DNA from: Hirsutella rhossiliensis
Taxonomy: Eukaryota; Ascomycota; Sordariomycetes; Hypocreales; Ophiocordycipitaceae
Length of the DNA stretch: 64,000 nt
Direction of reading: 5' to 3'
NCBI RefSeq assembly: GCF_020360975.1
Contig: NW_025408672.1
Coordinates: 3,720,001-3,784,000 of the forward strand
Shown here: piece after piece, positions 8,269 through 18,481 of the stretch
How the letters are laid out: each line of letters opens with the position of its first letter
How positions within the stretch are numbered: the first letter of the stretch is position 1
Notes under the pieces: generated by a model
Seen by the model: only the letters and a program-made list of their open reading frames with translations
Told to the model about the DNA's origin: nothing
Database searches by the model: none
Program-made: the position numbers and the translations under genes

Positions 8269-10164
8269 CGAGGGCCTGCAGGGCGTATCGCCGATTCCAT
8301 TGGTTGTTTTAAATATATATTGAAGATTGGCACTGTTGGCCATGCCCTTACCGATTCACTAAAGCCTTTTGATATCCTTCTGTCTGTGGACCAGGGCAGC
8401 CCCGTTAGGGAGGACCTGGAAAAGGGATTCCTGGCCTCTGTAGCAGTAACGCATCAGGACTTCCTGAGTAAGGAAAGCTACCCCTTTATGCGTGGGCACA
8501 GCCAACTATGCACGGTAGAGCCCCATACTCAGGAGGTCTCCAGAACTCCCTAAGGCCTCCTGTATAAATAGCCCTTCAGACTGCCCCTTTAGAGATAGAA
8601 CATGCATCTTGAATCTAGCTGTGGTGACCCCCTTATTCCGATGTGTATTGACACAACATTTCACCAACACCGTCATATAAGAGTAGAACAGACTTCCCGA
8701 TTCCCTGTCGAGCTTCATTGTAGCCCCTGATGTGAGCTCCAGCAAATCATCTCGTGAGTCACAGCAATGCGACTCTAGCCGTCTAGTGGCATGTATCTGC
8801 CCGGTTTACTCATGCGCCTTCCTCCTCTGTCGGAACTGTGATCTACTAGTGCTTGGCTGATGCCTGCAAGCCGCCCCTAAGAGAGAATGCCTAGCAATTG
8901 GCCTTACTCTTGGCCACCCTTCCATCAGATAATGCTCATCCTTGGCTGGAACACCGTCAGATTCTGCATCTATGCGCCGGTCATCCGACTCATCCCCTCT
9001 CTAATGTCATCAGCAAGCCAACTACCAAGCAAGAGTAGGGACAGACTTCCAAAGTGATTAGGTGGTCTTAGGTCAGACTAGCCCACAGGATCCCCGTAGT
9101 GAGGGTCAGGGGGTGGACCTGAGGCAGGTTCACCCCCTGATCTCTACTCCCTCAGCTTAGTCCGAAGCAGGGCAATACATATTGAAGTAACGGAAAGTGG
9201 CGAGGCTTGCAGGGAGGCTGCCTGCGTGGCAAGGGGCGGGATGCTCACGTCGGGATTAACAGCTTCAAGGAGCGGGTCAAGTTGGTGAACAGGTGGTTGC
9301 ACGACGTGATGGTCACATTGCGTCTCCAATCTGCAAGGCATGGTCGGTCGCATCTCGGAGAGGATTCGTAGGAAGGGAGGTCGGCCCCAGGGTCGTGCCT
9401 GGGAAGCCGGTATGACCAGAGGGCGGTCTGAGGGCGGTCTCGACTCGGCTAGAGTCGGCGTAGCTACCCGCTCCGTGGTGTCGTTGGCTGGGATATTTAA
9501 CGCCGGGAGAAGGGGGTGTAGGGGGAAAGTTTGCAATGGAGGGGGCGTGGGAGAGGTGCAAGACGATGAGGCCGGATTCTGGCCACTTGATGCACCTCAT
9601 ATTGCCTTGTTGCTCTGGTCTGTAGCATCAGCCAGATATACTGTATCCTGCACGGCTGAATGAAAAGAGACGTGCAAAGAGGCTGGGGAAGGCGAAATTG
9701 ACAGGGAAGGATGGGTGCGACGGGAACCGCGATGCCCATATCGGCACAACGGGAGTAACAAGTAGTACCTCAATGAGACATGCGATGCATCTGGGACAAG
9801 AACTGGGCGTAATGGTTGGAGTTGTTGGTTACCTCCAATCATCCAGCCAGCCCCTGACGACCGTGACGCGCGCACTGCAATACAACCGTGGTTCTCTCAA
9901 GTCAGGAAGCTTTACCTCGCCAGCTCTGTTCTCATCCACTCGCCATCGATCACAGGCTTCATTTCCCGCCTCCATTATTTCCAAATTTCACTCTACTATG
10001 TGCTCTATTTTTTGAGCAAAATATGACAACATGGCACGACCAGGACGGCGACAACAAACCGACGGAAGAAAGCCAAATCGGACGCGGAGCAAATATTCTC
10101 GAATTAGGGCTCCTGGAAGACTACAGGCACCTCTAGATGTGCTGATGGTCTATTCGACGAGGAC
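8269..10164. other. Long intergenic stretch containing one old repeat
   Basis: Apart from the repeat at 8740-9260 there is no supported gene. ORFs of up to 130 codons occur on both strands between 9140 and 9880 but lack domains and overlap each other. A frame reading MTTWHDQDGDNKPTEESQ from 10023 may be the decayed 5' exon of the next gene. Confidence 0.35.
8740..9260 (+). repeat. Diverged direct repeat, copy 2 (copy 1 at 5255-5740)
   Basis: This shares ordered blocks with copy 1, including TCATGCGCCTTCCTCC near 8812 and TTCTGCATCTATGCGCCG near 8962. Extra sequence relative to copy 1 lies around 8880-8950 and 9110-9170. No gene resides in this copy. Confidence 0.6.
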
Positions 10165-11034
10165 ATGGACGTTCAAGACGGACTTCCGCCTTGCCATGGT
10201 CCGAAGTTGCATCCCTCTGCACTCACCAACGCATCGATCACCTGGAAAGATATGCTCGATGACTACTCAGAACCATATTCGGGCCACTCTGAGATCATGG
10301 CACATGATTTCAAGGTTGAGATCGAGTCTAAGCACTACGCTTTGAAGGTGGTAAGTAGTGGTGAGGAGCTGTGGCAGCTCGAGAGGTTAATTATGCCTTA
10401 GTTTATGCCGTACGATATTTCGTATGACTACCACCAATTTTACACTGCGGGTATCCGCTGCACTGAAGAAGAGTTGGAATGGCATGTTATGCCCTTTTAC
10501 TCAGAATGCCGCGCATACGGTCGAATCAAGCAGGCGCAAGACAGGCGATTACTGCCGCATCAAGTTGCAGTTCCATGCCACGGCTATATCCGCTTGGAGG
10601 AAAAAGACATCCGAAAACTGGAGGATGAGTGGAACCTTGATTTCAGTGTTGAACAGGACAACGCCCTAAAAACACCAAACCGTCCGATCTATGCCATTGT
10701 TGAAGATCTTGCAAGTGCAGGTTCCGGGGTCAGTGTCAAAAGCTTGCCGCGCAACCTACGAGATCTGCGATCTTTACACTCGATGGGGATATTTGTCCGT
10801 GATATAAAGGAAGATAACTATAGAGATGGGAAGCTTGTTGATTTCGGAACTGCTTGGACTGAACCGCACGTTATATTGAACCGCTACGATAGGTATATGC
10901 ATTTTGGTATTTATTGCGGTTGGGTCTCTGGAGACAATGGCCACATGGTACATAGGTGTTGTAAAATACTTCGAACACCCGTTAAGTTGCCAAGGCAAGG
11001 GGCTCAACGGCTGAATATCCAGCCCGAAGGGTAA
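10165..11034 (+). pseudogene. FTA2/protein-kinase-like fungal protein, damaged at both ends
   Basis: Exon 10165-10350, a 51-bp intron 10351-10401 (GTAAGT...CTTAG, phase 0), then exon 10402-11034. Order of features: ITWKDMLDD and YALKV (a kinase Lys-like strand), FYSECRAYGRI, VAVPCHGYI, RPIYAIVEDL, then RDLRSLHSMGIFVRDIKEDNY (HRD-loop equivalent) and KLVDFGTAWTEPH (DFG-like). These match the fungal family annotated as FTA2 (Sim4 kinetochore subunit) or protein-kinase-like. That family is often expanded outside its kinetochore role, so a chromosome-segregation role should not be assumed. The 5' part sits in another frame (10023-10136). From about 10963 the reading frame runs into a repeat shared with 42160-42236, so the native C-terminus is lost. 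Confidence 0.6.
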
Positions 11035-11038
11035 ATAT
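10963..11038 (-). repeat. Repeat terminus shared with 42160-42236 (inverted)
   Basis: The reverse complement reads TTTACCCTTCGGGCTGGATA...AACTTAACGGGTGTTCGAAG and matches 42160-42236 almost base for base. It overlaps the 3' end of the FTA2-like reading frame. It looks like the end of a mobile element whose other copy carries the zinc-ribbon ORF at 41719. Confidence 0.65.
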
Positions 11039-11149
11039 CGTATACCTGCAATTCACTTTCCTAGGGGGAGACCCTGTTGAAGGCTGTGTAGCGGATTGAG
11101 TGTTCATTAAAGGTTAAAGGAATCTTTGAGTAAGTACAGAGAAATGCCA

Positions 11150-11670
11150 CCTTAATATATCACTTCCAAGCCAGTGTCAGGGGCTCCTCAGAGAGCCTTT
11201 CAGGGGTTCAGGGGTTCTGATGACCCACTTCAACACTCCCACTCGCTCTGAGGACGGCTCTGACAGACAGGCGAAGGTGCTGTGCAGCAGTGTGCTGTAT
11301 CCTAGGGCCCTCGCTAAAACCCAAAAAACACCTCTTTATGGGTGAAAAATATTGGGAAAGAGTGCGCCACTTCTTAGGTATCCAACTGACTGCAACTCGT
11401 GATAAGGGGCGAGATATAGTACCTTTAGGTAACGTGAAATAGTAATGACCCTTAATTGGGGTGACCTCCTTAATATGCCACTTCCAAGCGGCTGACAGAA
11501 CCCCCTGGGAGCGCCTTTCGGGGGTCCGGATGACCCACCTCAAACTCGCTTGAAGGGCGGCTCTGTCGGACAGTCAAGGTGCCGTGCAGCGGCAACGATA
11601 GTCCCGTCTAGGCCCTCGCTAAAACCCAAAATCACCTTCGTGGGTAAAAAACACAGGGAAATAGCGCGCC
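11150..11670. repeat. Two diverged tandem copies of an approximately 315-bp unit
   Basis: Copy 1 begins near 11150 (CCTTAATATATCACTTCCAA) and copy 2 near 11463 (CCTTAATATGCCACTTCCAA). Both continue through GATGACCCAC, CGGCTCTG and CCCTCGCTAAAACCCAAAA. They sit on the 3' side of the copia element and may be part of its LTR. Confidence 0.65.
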
Positions 11671-11708
11671 TACGGGTTCGTTGCTTGCAACGCGTGGACT
11701 GCGGAGGG

Positions 11709-11995
11709 ATGACCAGATTGATCTCGCGGAGTGGCCATCAGAGCTCCGTCAGTGTGGCTGCCTTCTTGCAGAAGGGTCTTCGCCAAGGGAGGGCCAGATT
11801 GATCTCGCGGAGTGGCCTCAGAGCTCCGTCAGTGTGGTTGCCTTCTTGCAGAAGGGTCTTCGCCAAGGGAGGGCCAGATTGATCTCGCGGAGTGGCCTCA
11901 GAGCTCCGTCAGTGTGGCTGCCTTCTTGCAGAAGGGTCTTCGTCAAGGGAGGGCCAGATTGATCTCGCGGAGTGGCCTCAGAGCTCCGTCAGTGT
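11709..11995. repeat. 80-bp minisatellite, about 3.6 copies
   Basis: The phrase AGATTGATCTCGCGGAGTGG recurs at 11715, 11796, 11876 and 11956. The unit is 80 bp, with one extra A in the first copy. Copies differ by only one or two bases. Because 80 is not a multiple of three the frame rotates each copy, yet the array has no stop in several frames, giving spurious ORFs. It lies between the 315-bp tandem pair and the copia LTR edge. Confidence 0.85.
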
Positions 11996-12039
11996 GTAGA
12001 GGCTTGAGTGCCTAAGGAGGGCCGAAGAAGCCTGTGACA

Positions 12040-15000
12040 CTCCCACTCGATTAGAGGCTGAGCAGTGTGGTGCTTCTAATCGGACTTGACGCCTAGAGAG
12101 TCCCGGAAACGGAGGAAGGCATCTCGTGGCAGGGCCTTGGTGAGCCCATCAGCAGGCTGCTTGGTGCCTTCGATCTTGATAAGGCTGACGGTCCCTTCTG
12201 CAACCTTCTCTCGGACGAAGTGCCACTTAAGAGAGATATGCTTAGTGCGAGAGTGGTGCTGAGGGTTGTTGGCCAGATCTATAGCGCCCTTGTTGTCCTC
12301 GTGTATGGCTGTTGGCCCAGCCTGTGGGTGGCTTAGGTCCTTCATTAGGGAACGCAGCCAGATGGCCTCCTGGGCTGACTGGGTCAGAGCCACGTATTCG
12401 GCCTCTGTGGATGAGAGCGTGACACAGGGCTGCCTCTTGGAGGTCCAGCTGATGGCTGCGGAGCCGAGGCTGTAGAAGAAGCCTGACGTCGATCGTCGGG
12501 TGTGCAGGTCCGCCGCGAAGTCTGCGTCAGTGTAGCCTTGGATCGGCTGCAGTGGTCCCTCTAAGACTAGCACATAGTCAATGGTGCCCTTAAGATATCT
12601 CATGATGCGTTTCACAGCTGTCTGGTGCTGGGGCGTTGGGTTGGCAAGGTGTCTGCAGCAGGCGCCAACGGAGAAGCAGATATCGCTCCTAGTGCCGAGC
12701 ATCGCATACATCAGTGAGCCTACCCTCTGGCATAGGCGGCCTGGTCCTTGGGAGGGGCGTGCCAGTCCTCTGCGGGTGGTTGGAGCGGATCTGCGGCCAT
12801 AGGGGTGTCCGTTGGGTTGCAGTCTGACATGTTGTAGGTCCCAGGATCTTTTCAATGTAGGCTCGCTGGGACAGTTCGATCCGACGCCTGGCCCTGCCTC
12901 TAGTGACTTTAATGCCTAGGTAATGGGAGCAGGGACCTAGGTCAGTCATCTGGAAGCGTTTGCTGAGGGCATCCTTGATCCGTTGGACCTCCGAGGACAG
13001 GCTCCAGTGAGAAGTAGGTCGTCGACGTAGATTGCGATGATGCTCTTGCCACGGACGAAGACGCTGACGTCTGCCGCAATGGGCCTGTAGCCTAGTGTCT
13101 CAAGAAACTTGGTGATGGTGTGGAACCAGATGCGAGGCGCCTGCTTGAGCCCATAGATGGCCTTCTTGAGCCTGCAGACGCGGCCAGTGCCGTCTTCGAA
13201 GCCCTCTGGCTGCTCGAGGTAGACTTCTTCGTCGATGTCCCCGTAGAGGAAAGCGGTCTTGACATCCATTTGCTCGATCTCTAGGTCTTCAGCGGCGGCT
13301 ATGGCGAAAATTGTTCTGTAGCTTTCTGGCCTGACCACTGAGGCGAAGGTTTCGCTATAGTCGATGCCTTCCTGTTGCTCGTAGCCCTTTGCAACGAATC
13401 TGGCCTTATGGCGGACGATTTGGCCGTCGGTCCCTCTTTTCAGCCTATAAACCCACTTCCCTCGTAGGGCCTTCCTGCCTGGCGGGAGGTCAGTGAGCTC
13501 CCAGGTCTTGTTGACCTGCAGGGACTGGATTTCGTCCGCCATAGCGGCGTGCCAGTTCTTGGCGCTATCTGACTGCATGGCCTGTTTGAAGGCAAGGGCT
13601 CGTGGTCTTCCCATTGCTGTGAGATGGCCATAGCCATTGCGAAGGCGTGATCGAAATTATAGCCATAGCGCAGAGGGGAACTCTTTGTCTGGTGGAAGAG
13701 CGCTGTGGAAGTTTCTGGTGTGTAGAGAGACGCGGTGTCGGCTGTTCTATTGTTGCCGTTGCGAAGTGTCCGAGGCGGACATTCGGCTTGCTGGCCTTCC
13801 TCCCGGATCAGCTGGTCAAGGCTTTGGCCAGTCTTGGGCCTCTTGGGCTGTCTTTCAGAGACCGTAGGCTTGGCGACGTGTTCGACAAAGATGACGTTGG
13901 GAGACACGAAGACCCTGTTGCTGCTATCAAGCAGGATGTAGTTACAGTGCCCTTGGTACCCCAGCATTCTGCACGGGATACCCTTAGGCTGCAGCTTCCT
14001 GCGTTTGGCTGCTGGCAGTAGTGCCCAGCCTTTTGATCCGATGACTCGAAGATGGGTAACATCAGGTTTTTCGCCGTGCCAGGCTTCGTACGGTGTGATA
14101 GGTAACTTGGCTGTAGGAGACAAATTGCGGACGTAGGTGATGCTCTGGAGTACGTAGGGCCACCATTTGCGCTCGAGGCCGGACCGAATTAGCGTAGGGT
14201 TGAGCTTCTCGCTTAGGACCCTATGGAAGACCTCAATGGCCCCGTTTTGCTGGTGCTGTTCCGTGGCGGCGTAGATGACTTCGATCGCCTTGTCGGTGCA
14301 GAAGGCATCTAGCAGCGTGGAGCGATTTTCACCTCCTAGGTCCATCCGCACGTAGAGGCATCGCCTGGTAGGCGTCTCATGCTTCTGAAGGAACGCCTGG
14401 AAGATCGGGAAGAGGCTGTCTTTGGTGGCCACGCTAAAGGTCCATCCGTACTGAGTGTAGTCGTCTAGGATGGCCACCCAGTATCTGCTGCCGTCGTATC
14501 CAGTGTCCGGAAACGGCCCACAGATGTCAATATGCAGACTTTCTAGCGGCCAGGTTCCTTTCGAATAGAGTGCCCATGAGATCCTTCTTGATCTTGCCAA
14601 TAGCGCAGGCCTCGCACGGGTCTTGTGGCGATTGGGGTCGCAGACCAGTGGACATCCCTTGCAGCCTCTTGATGTTGCGCTCGCTGAGGTGGGCCAGTCT
14701 CTCGTGCCAGATGCGTAGGTTGGGATTTTGGACCTGCGAGGTGACGAGGGCAGCTGGGTCGCTATGACGCCTGATTTCATCAGTAGCTTCGTTCCAGAGG
14801 GTCAGGTCAGGATCCTGAGTACGCAGGCTAGCCAGTGCGGCGTTGATGTCTCTGTTTGGCTCGTCAATCACGTAGACACCATTAGCCACAGTGGCCGTCA
14901 GCACGATCTGGCCGCCTTTAACAATGGCAGCGTGCTCGCCATTGCCAAGGATCCAGCACCCCTGCTTGCCAAGGACTGTGACGGACACCAGGTTGACGCC

Positions 15001-15127
15001 TGCGTCAGGAGCACAGAGGGCGTCTTGGAAGGTAAGCATGTGGTCTTTCCCACAGACCTTCACTGGCAGGTCATAGTTGCCGGCGCCCATGGGCAGGAAT
15101 TGGGCTCCCTTGGCCCCTGCGTAGGGA
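12040..15127 (-). mobile_element. Ty1/copia retrotransposon, 5'-truncated, with 3' LTR edge at 12039
   Basis: The polyprotein runs right to left: zinc-binding pre-integrase part, integrase core, reverse transcriptase, RNase H. After the stop at 12076 a purine-rich tract (CGAGTGGGAG) is followed by TGTCACAGG, the expected 5' edge of the 3' LTR, at 12039. The other LTR edge is not resolved; the tandem repeats at 11150-11995 may lie inside it. No gag and no 5' LTR is present: the coding part ends at the left terminus of MULE 1 and does not resume beyond it. Confidence 0.85.
12076..15090 (-). pseudogene. Copia Pol (integrase, RT, RNase H) split over several frames
   Basis: Pieces in transcription order: 15090-14527 with WHERLAHLSERN and CEACAIGK (pre-integrase zinc motif); 14780-13440 with LHIDICGPFP, RYWVAILDDYTQY and MDLGGENRS (integrase D-D) plus EQHQQNGAIE; 13614-12946 with MDVKTAFLYGD and the polymerase motif YVDDLLL; 12949-12689 (RT end); 12855-12076 with GYTDADFAAD, STEAEYVAL and HEDNKGA (RNase H). 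Each piece is well conserved internally, and the breaks between pieces are small frameshifts rather than stop codons. The element acts as a cytoplasmic reverse-transcription particle in its family; this copy lacks gag and cannot be autonomous. Confidence 0.88.
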
Positions 15128-17816
15128 AGACCAGTCTGGCTATTGCGTAGACGAAAAAATTGGGGTAGTGTGGCTGGTCAAGGCGCAGCGCCGATACCGC
15201 ACAATTTGGTAAGCGCGTCCCCCGCGCCTACCACGCGCCCCCCTTTGAGCCCTCTGCACGCACCTTGCAAAGTGAAGCTATTCGCACCCACGGGCGCCGA
15301 GGCAGGCAGAGGCTGCTTACGTTATTTACACATATTCGGGCTTGAGGGTCAAAGATGCGTTATTTGAACGAATTGACGCCTGCCCGCCCGGCTACCCGCC
15401 CAGTAGCCTGCCTGTCCTTAAGAGAGTTCGTCTGCATACAAATCTTGCTGTGCCTCTTCCTCGTCTTGGACGGCCGCTTCCACCTTATCCCACTGATCAT
15501 CCTGCGAAGGCTCCTGCGAGGGCGCCTGTGAAGGCATCGCGACAATGATTGTGCCTTGTGTGTGCTGTGACCTCGTAGGCTCGTCGGGCTGGTCGGGCTG
15601 GTCGGGCTCGTCAGCAAGCTCATCGTCAGAGACTGGCGTACGGCGTATAGCTTGTTGATATGCTCGTGGCATGCGTGTGCCTGGCTCGTACGCATCGCCC
15701 CGCTGTTGAAGGTATCGCAGCCCCTCTCTCGTCACTGTAGTCGCATTCCTCTTAGCGGTTGACAAGGCTGGCGGCGCCGTTGACGGTGGCGGCGGCGGCG
15801 GCGCCTTCGTGGCCTCGCTGCGTTCGATGCCTTCCACGATCTCGTATGCGGAGGGGTCTCGTCTCGTACTGCGTGTGTTCTCGAGGTTAAGGGCGCCCTT
15901 GGGTCTGCCTTTGCCACGCACAACAAACGGCTCAAATGGCGCTTTGAAGCCTGTGGAGATGGGTGCTTGTTGTACGTGCCAAAAGACATCGAAGTCATCA
16001 AGCCGCAACGAAGCCCTCTCTTTGACTGGCTCTTCAAGCCCCTTGAAGAGAAGGTGGCGGCACGGCAGGCCCATGCTGATGTTGAAGCTACAAGGGCAGC
16101 AGCCTGACGGCTTCACTAGCTTCTTTGTGCGTATATTTGATCGAATTGTGTTGTGTTGTTCAGCAACAAGGGTAAGGGCCCGCGATGACACCCTCTCGCG
16201 CACCGTGAGATACAGGTCTTTGAGTGTAAAGGAGCTGATTTTGTGCATATCGTGACGTCGAATAGCCTCAATTTCAGAGGCCTGATGAGCCCAGAAGGCA
16301 GCGAATTTCTTGACGACGGTTGTGAGATCCCCTGTTGAAGACCAAAGGAACCGCTTCATCGAGGAATGTAGACCCTCAACGACTGAGGTAGTTGTATGAC
16401 CAAAGTGGCGATGCTGGTTGACGAAGCAAGTGACGAGCTTTTCCTTCCAAGGCTCGAGCCATGTTTGTAGCGTATAGCGGCGAGCGCACAGCAGCGGCTG
16501 GGTGAGCTACCTTGTACTGCTGGAGGCGCTGGTTGAAGCTATTCATATCCTCTGAGCTAATTAATTTCCCCCAGTCTTGAAGGAACGACGTGAAGCTTGG
16601 GGCACGTTCGATCTGGCCCTGGGCGTTCCTTGTGGCCTTAGGAAAATAGGCCTTGCATTTAGCAAGAACATTCTTATTGACATGCCAGCGGCAGAGCAAT
16701 TGAGTCGTATCTTCTAGCTCTTTGAAGCTCGCAAGAGCGTTGATGAGGGCCAAATCGCGGTCTGTGATAATAAATCGGGGCATTGGAATTCCCTCTTTAG
16801 GAGCCAGCGTAAGTAAGGCTGCTATAGCCCAACGATAATTAGCCTCAGCCTCGCCGGTCAAGAAGACTGAAGCTATCGAGAAGGTTTTCTTTGTGTGGGT
16901 TACACCACATATATTCAGAAGAGGCATATTAAAGTGGTTGGTCTTATACGTGCAGTCTAGCTGCCAAACAGCTGGGAACTGACGCAACAGCTCAACGCCG
17001 CTTTTAGGGGCCAAAAAGAGAGCAGAGAGGCGGCCTTCTGGATCGCGAGTGTCCCGAACGAAGAAGTCGGAATTATCAAGCATATCGTAGAGGAATTGAA
17101 GCGGTGTACGCCCAGCGAGCTCATCACGGCGATGCCGCGCAATGGCGTTATGTATCTGCCTTGTGGTAATGCCAGCAAGCTCGGGGTCTTCGTGAGTACG
17201 TGCTCGTAGTTGCTCTATAATAAAAACAGGCCGTTGGCCATTATTGTATAGCTGAATGATCTCAAGGAAGTATTTGGAGATAACCTCCTTTTTGTATTCG
17301 GCATGAGCCATTGGCTCGATGAAAGGGTGGTTGTGGAGGCTGCTCGAGCAGGAGACTGACCATGAGGCTTGGAGTCGGTCTAGCTTTAAGACTAGGCGAA
17401 AGGGGCATCTAGTCATCTGGGTGCTTGACTTGCGACGTTTGGCGAGAGCCTCATTGCCGCGGTTGACGTATTTTCGTCCTTTTGAGCAGCGAAGGTGAAC
17501 GTACGAAGGATTGGCTGCGTTAGGCTTCTTTCCTGCTACACAGAGGGCATACCCATATGTTCGTGCCACAGCGTCACAAGCGGCCTGAGCCTCTTGGAAG
17601 GAAGGGAATGTGTTGTTCAACAAAGACTCCATTGCAAGTAGAAATCGCGGTATGAATAGCTTCAATTTGAAGAAGTGGTAGGCGATGGAAAATTTAGGTA
17701 GGTCATAGAGTCTCGCGCGTCAAGGAGGGGAACGCGCTTACCAAATTGTGCGGTATCGGCGCTGCGTGCCTTAACCAGCCACACTACCCCATTTTTTTGT
17801 CTAGCCAGACTGGTCT
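15128..17816 (-). mobile_element. MULE 1 (Mutator-like element) with long TIRs
   Basis: The left TIR 15128-15217 and right TIR 17733-17816 match in inverted orientation through GGTAGTGTGGCTGGT, GCAGCGCCGATACCGCAC and AATTTGGTAAGCGCG. The outermost 15 bases (AGACCAGTCTGGCTA) also match but are separated on the left by a 7-base insertion. No clean 9-bp target duplication was found. A subterminal motif GAAGCTATTCGCAC (15274) has a counterpart, TGAATAGCTTCAA, at the other end (17653). The transposase is on the minus strand. The insertion abuts the broken 5' side of the copia element. Confidence 0.9.
15418..17632 (-). pseudogene. MULE 1 transposase (FAR1-type DNA-binding, DDE, SWIM), one frameshift
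   Basis: The first frame (start Met near 17632, MESLLNNTFPSFQEAQAACD) carries an N-terminal FAR1/WRKY-GCM1-like zinc domain (residues about 20-110, with CPFRL and SLHNHP). The MULE core follows with WQLDCTYKTNHFNMPLLN (first Asp), FIITDRDLALINAL (second Asp) and LLCRWHVNKN. Coding switches frame at about 16465-16500 and continues through HTTTSVVEGLHSSMKRFLW to a SWIM zinc finger (CCPCSFNISMGLPCRH) and a low-complexity Pro/Asp-rich tail ending at 15418. The protein would bind its TIRs and catalyse cut-and-paste transposition in the nucleus. Only one small lesion separates the two halves. Confidence 0.85.
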
Positions 17817-18481
17817 ACTATTTAGTCACCCCCATTTTTAACTACCCCTTATACGTACATGTGCCGGCCATGTACATAGCGCGCGAGGCTCGCTCGGCCC
17901 GCTCTTGACCCGGTCCCACCTACCACCTCGCCGCCCTCTCTACGTCCTGATTTTTGCAACCTCGTCGACGATGCCAGGCCAGCCAGCATCCTCTCCGGCC
18001 CTGTTCTCTAGTGTGTCGTGAACAGCGGGCGCATCGAGGTGCACAGTCTGCGGGAATAGGACCTGGCTAAAAAGGATAAAAGGACAACGGGACGGGCCTC
18101 GGCTCCTGCAAGTCTCTCTCTCCCCGCCCGCCCGTCGCCCGTGACCCAACACTGGCCCATCTCATCGCGCCATTCACTTCGTGCGAGCCCGTGCTCTTCC
18201 TCACAGCCAGCAATCGCCCGAGCCCTGCGCCTGCGCTTGCCTCGCACACGTTCCTCTTCACAGCCCTCGTCACGGCCTCTGCCGCCACGCGCAAACGGCG
18301 ACTGCCCTGCTTGCTCACCGCCTTGGCGTGTACCTAGGTGTATTCGTATATAAATAACGTGTAAGCCCCCCGCTGCCGTGCCCCGGCCAAGACCCTGGCC
18401 TGTCGCGATATACCTTGCTCGGTCCGCGCTATTTTTACTTTTCTTTTTGACACGTCCCTGGAGATAGACTTGGCAGTTGCA
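17817..18481 (+). promoter_or_regulatory. Argonaute upstream region with TATA-like box near 18348
   Basis: A GC-rich leader without a gene. A TATA-like sequence (GTATATAAATAACG) lies at about 18347-18360, some 125 bases before the Argonaute ATG, and the remaining leader is pyrimidine-rich (TTTTTACTTTTCTTTTTG at 18430-18448). The region is not shared with any repeat in the window and begins directly at the MULE 1 right terminus, so the native promoter may be only about 660 bp long. Confidence 0.35.

Noticed and set aside
11709..11995. CRISPR-like array
   Set aside because: Direct 80-bp tandem units without spacers in a eukaryotic context: a minisatellite.
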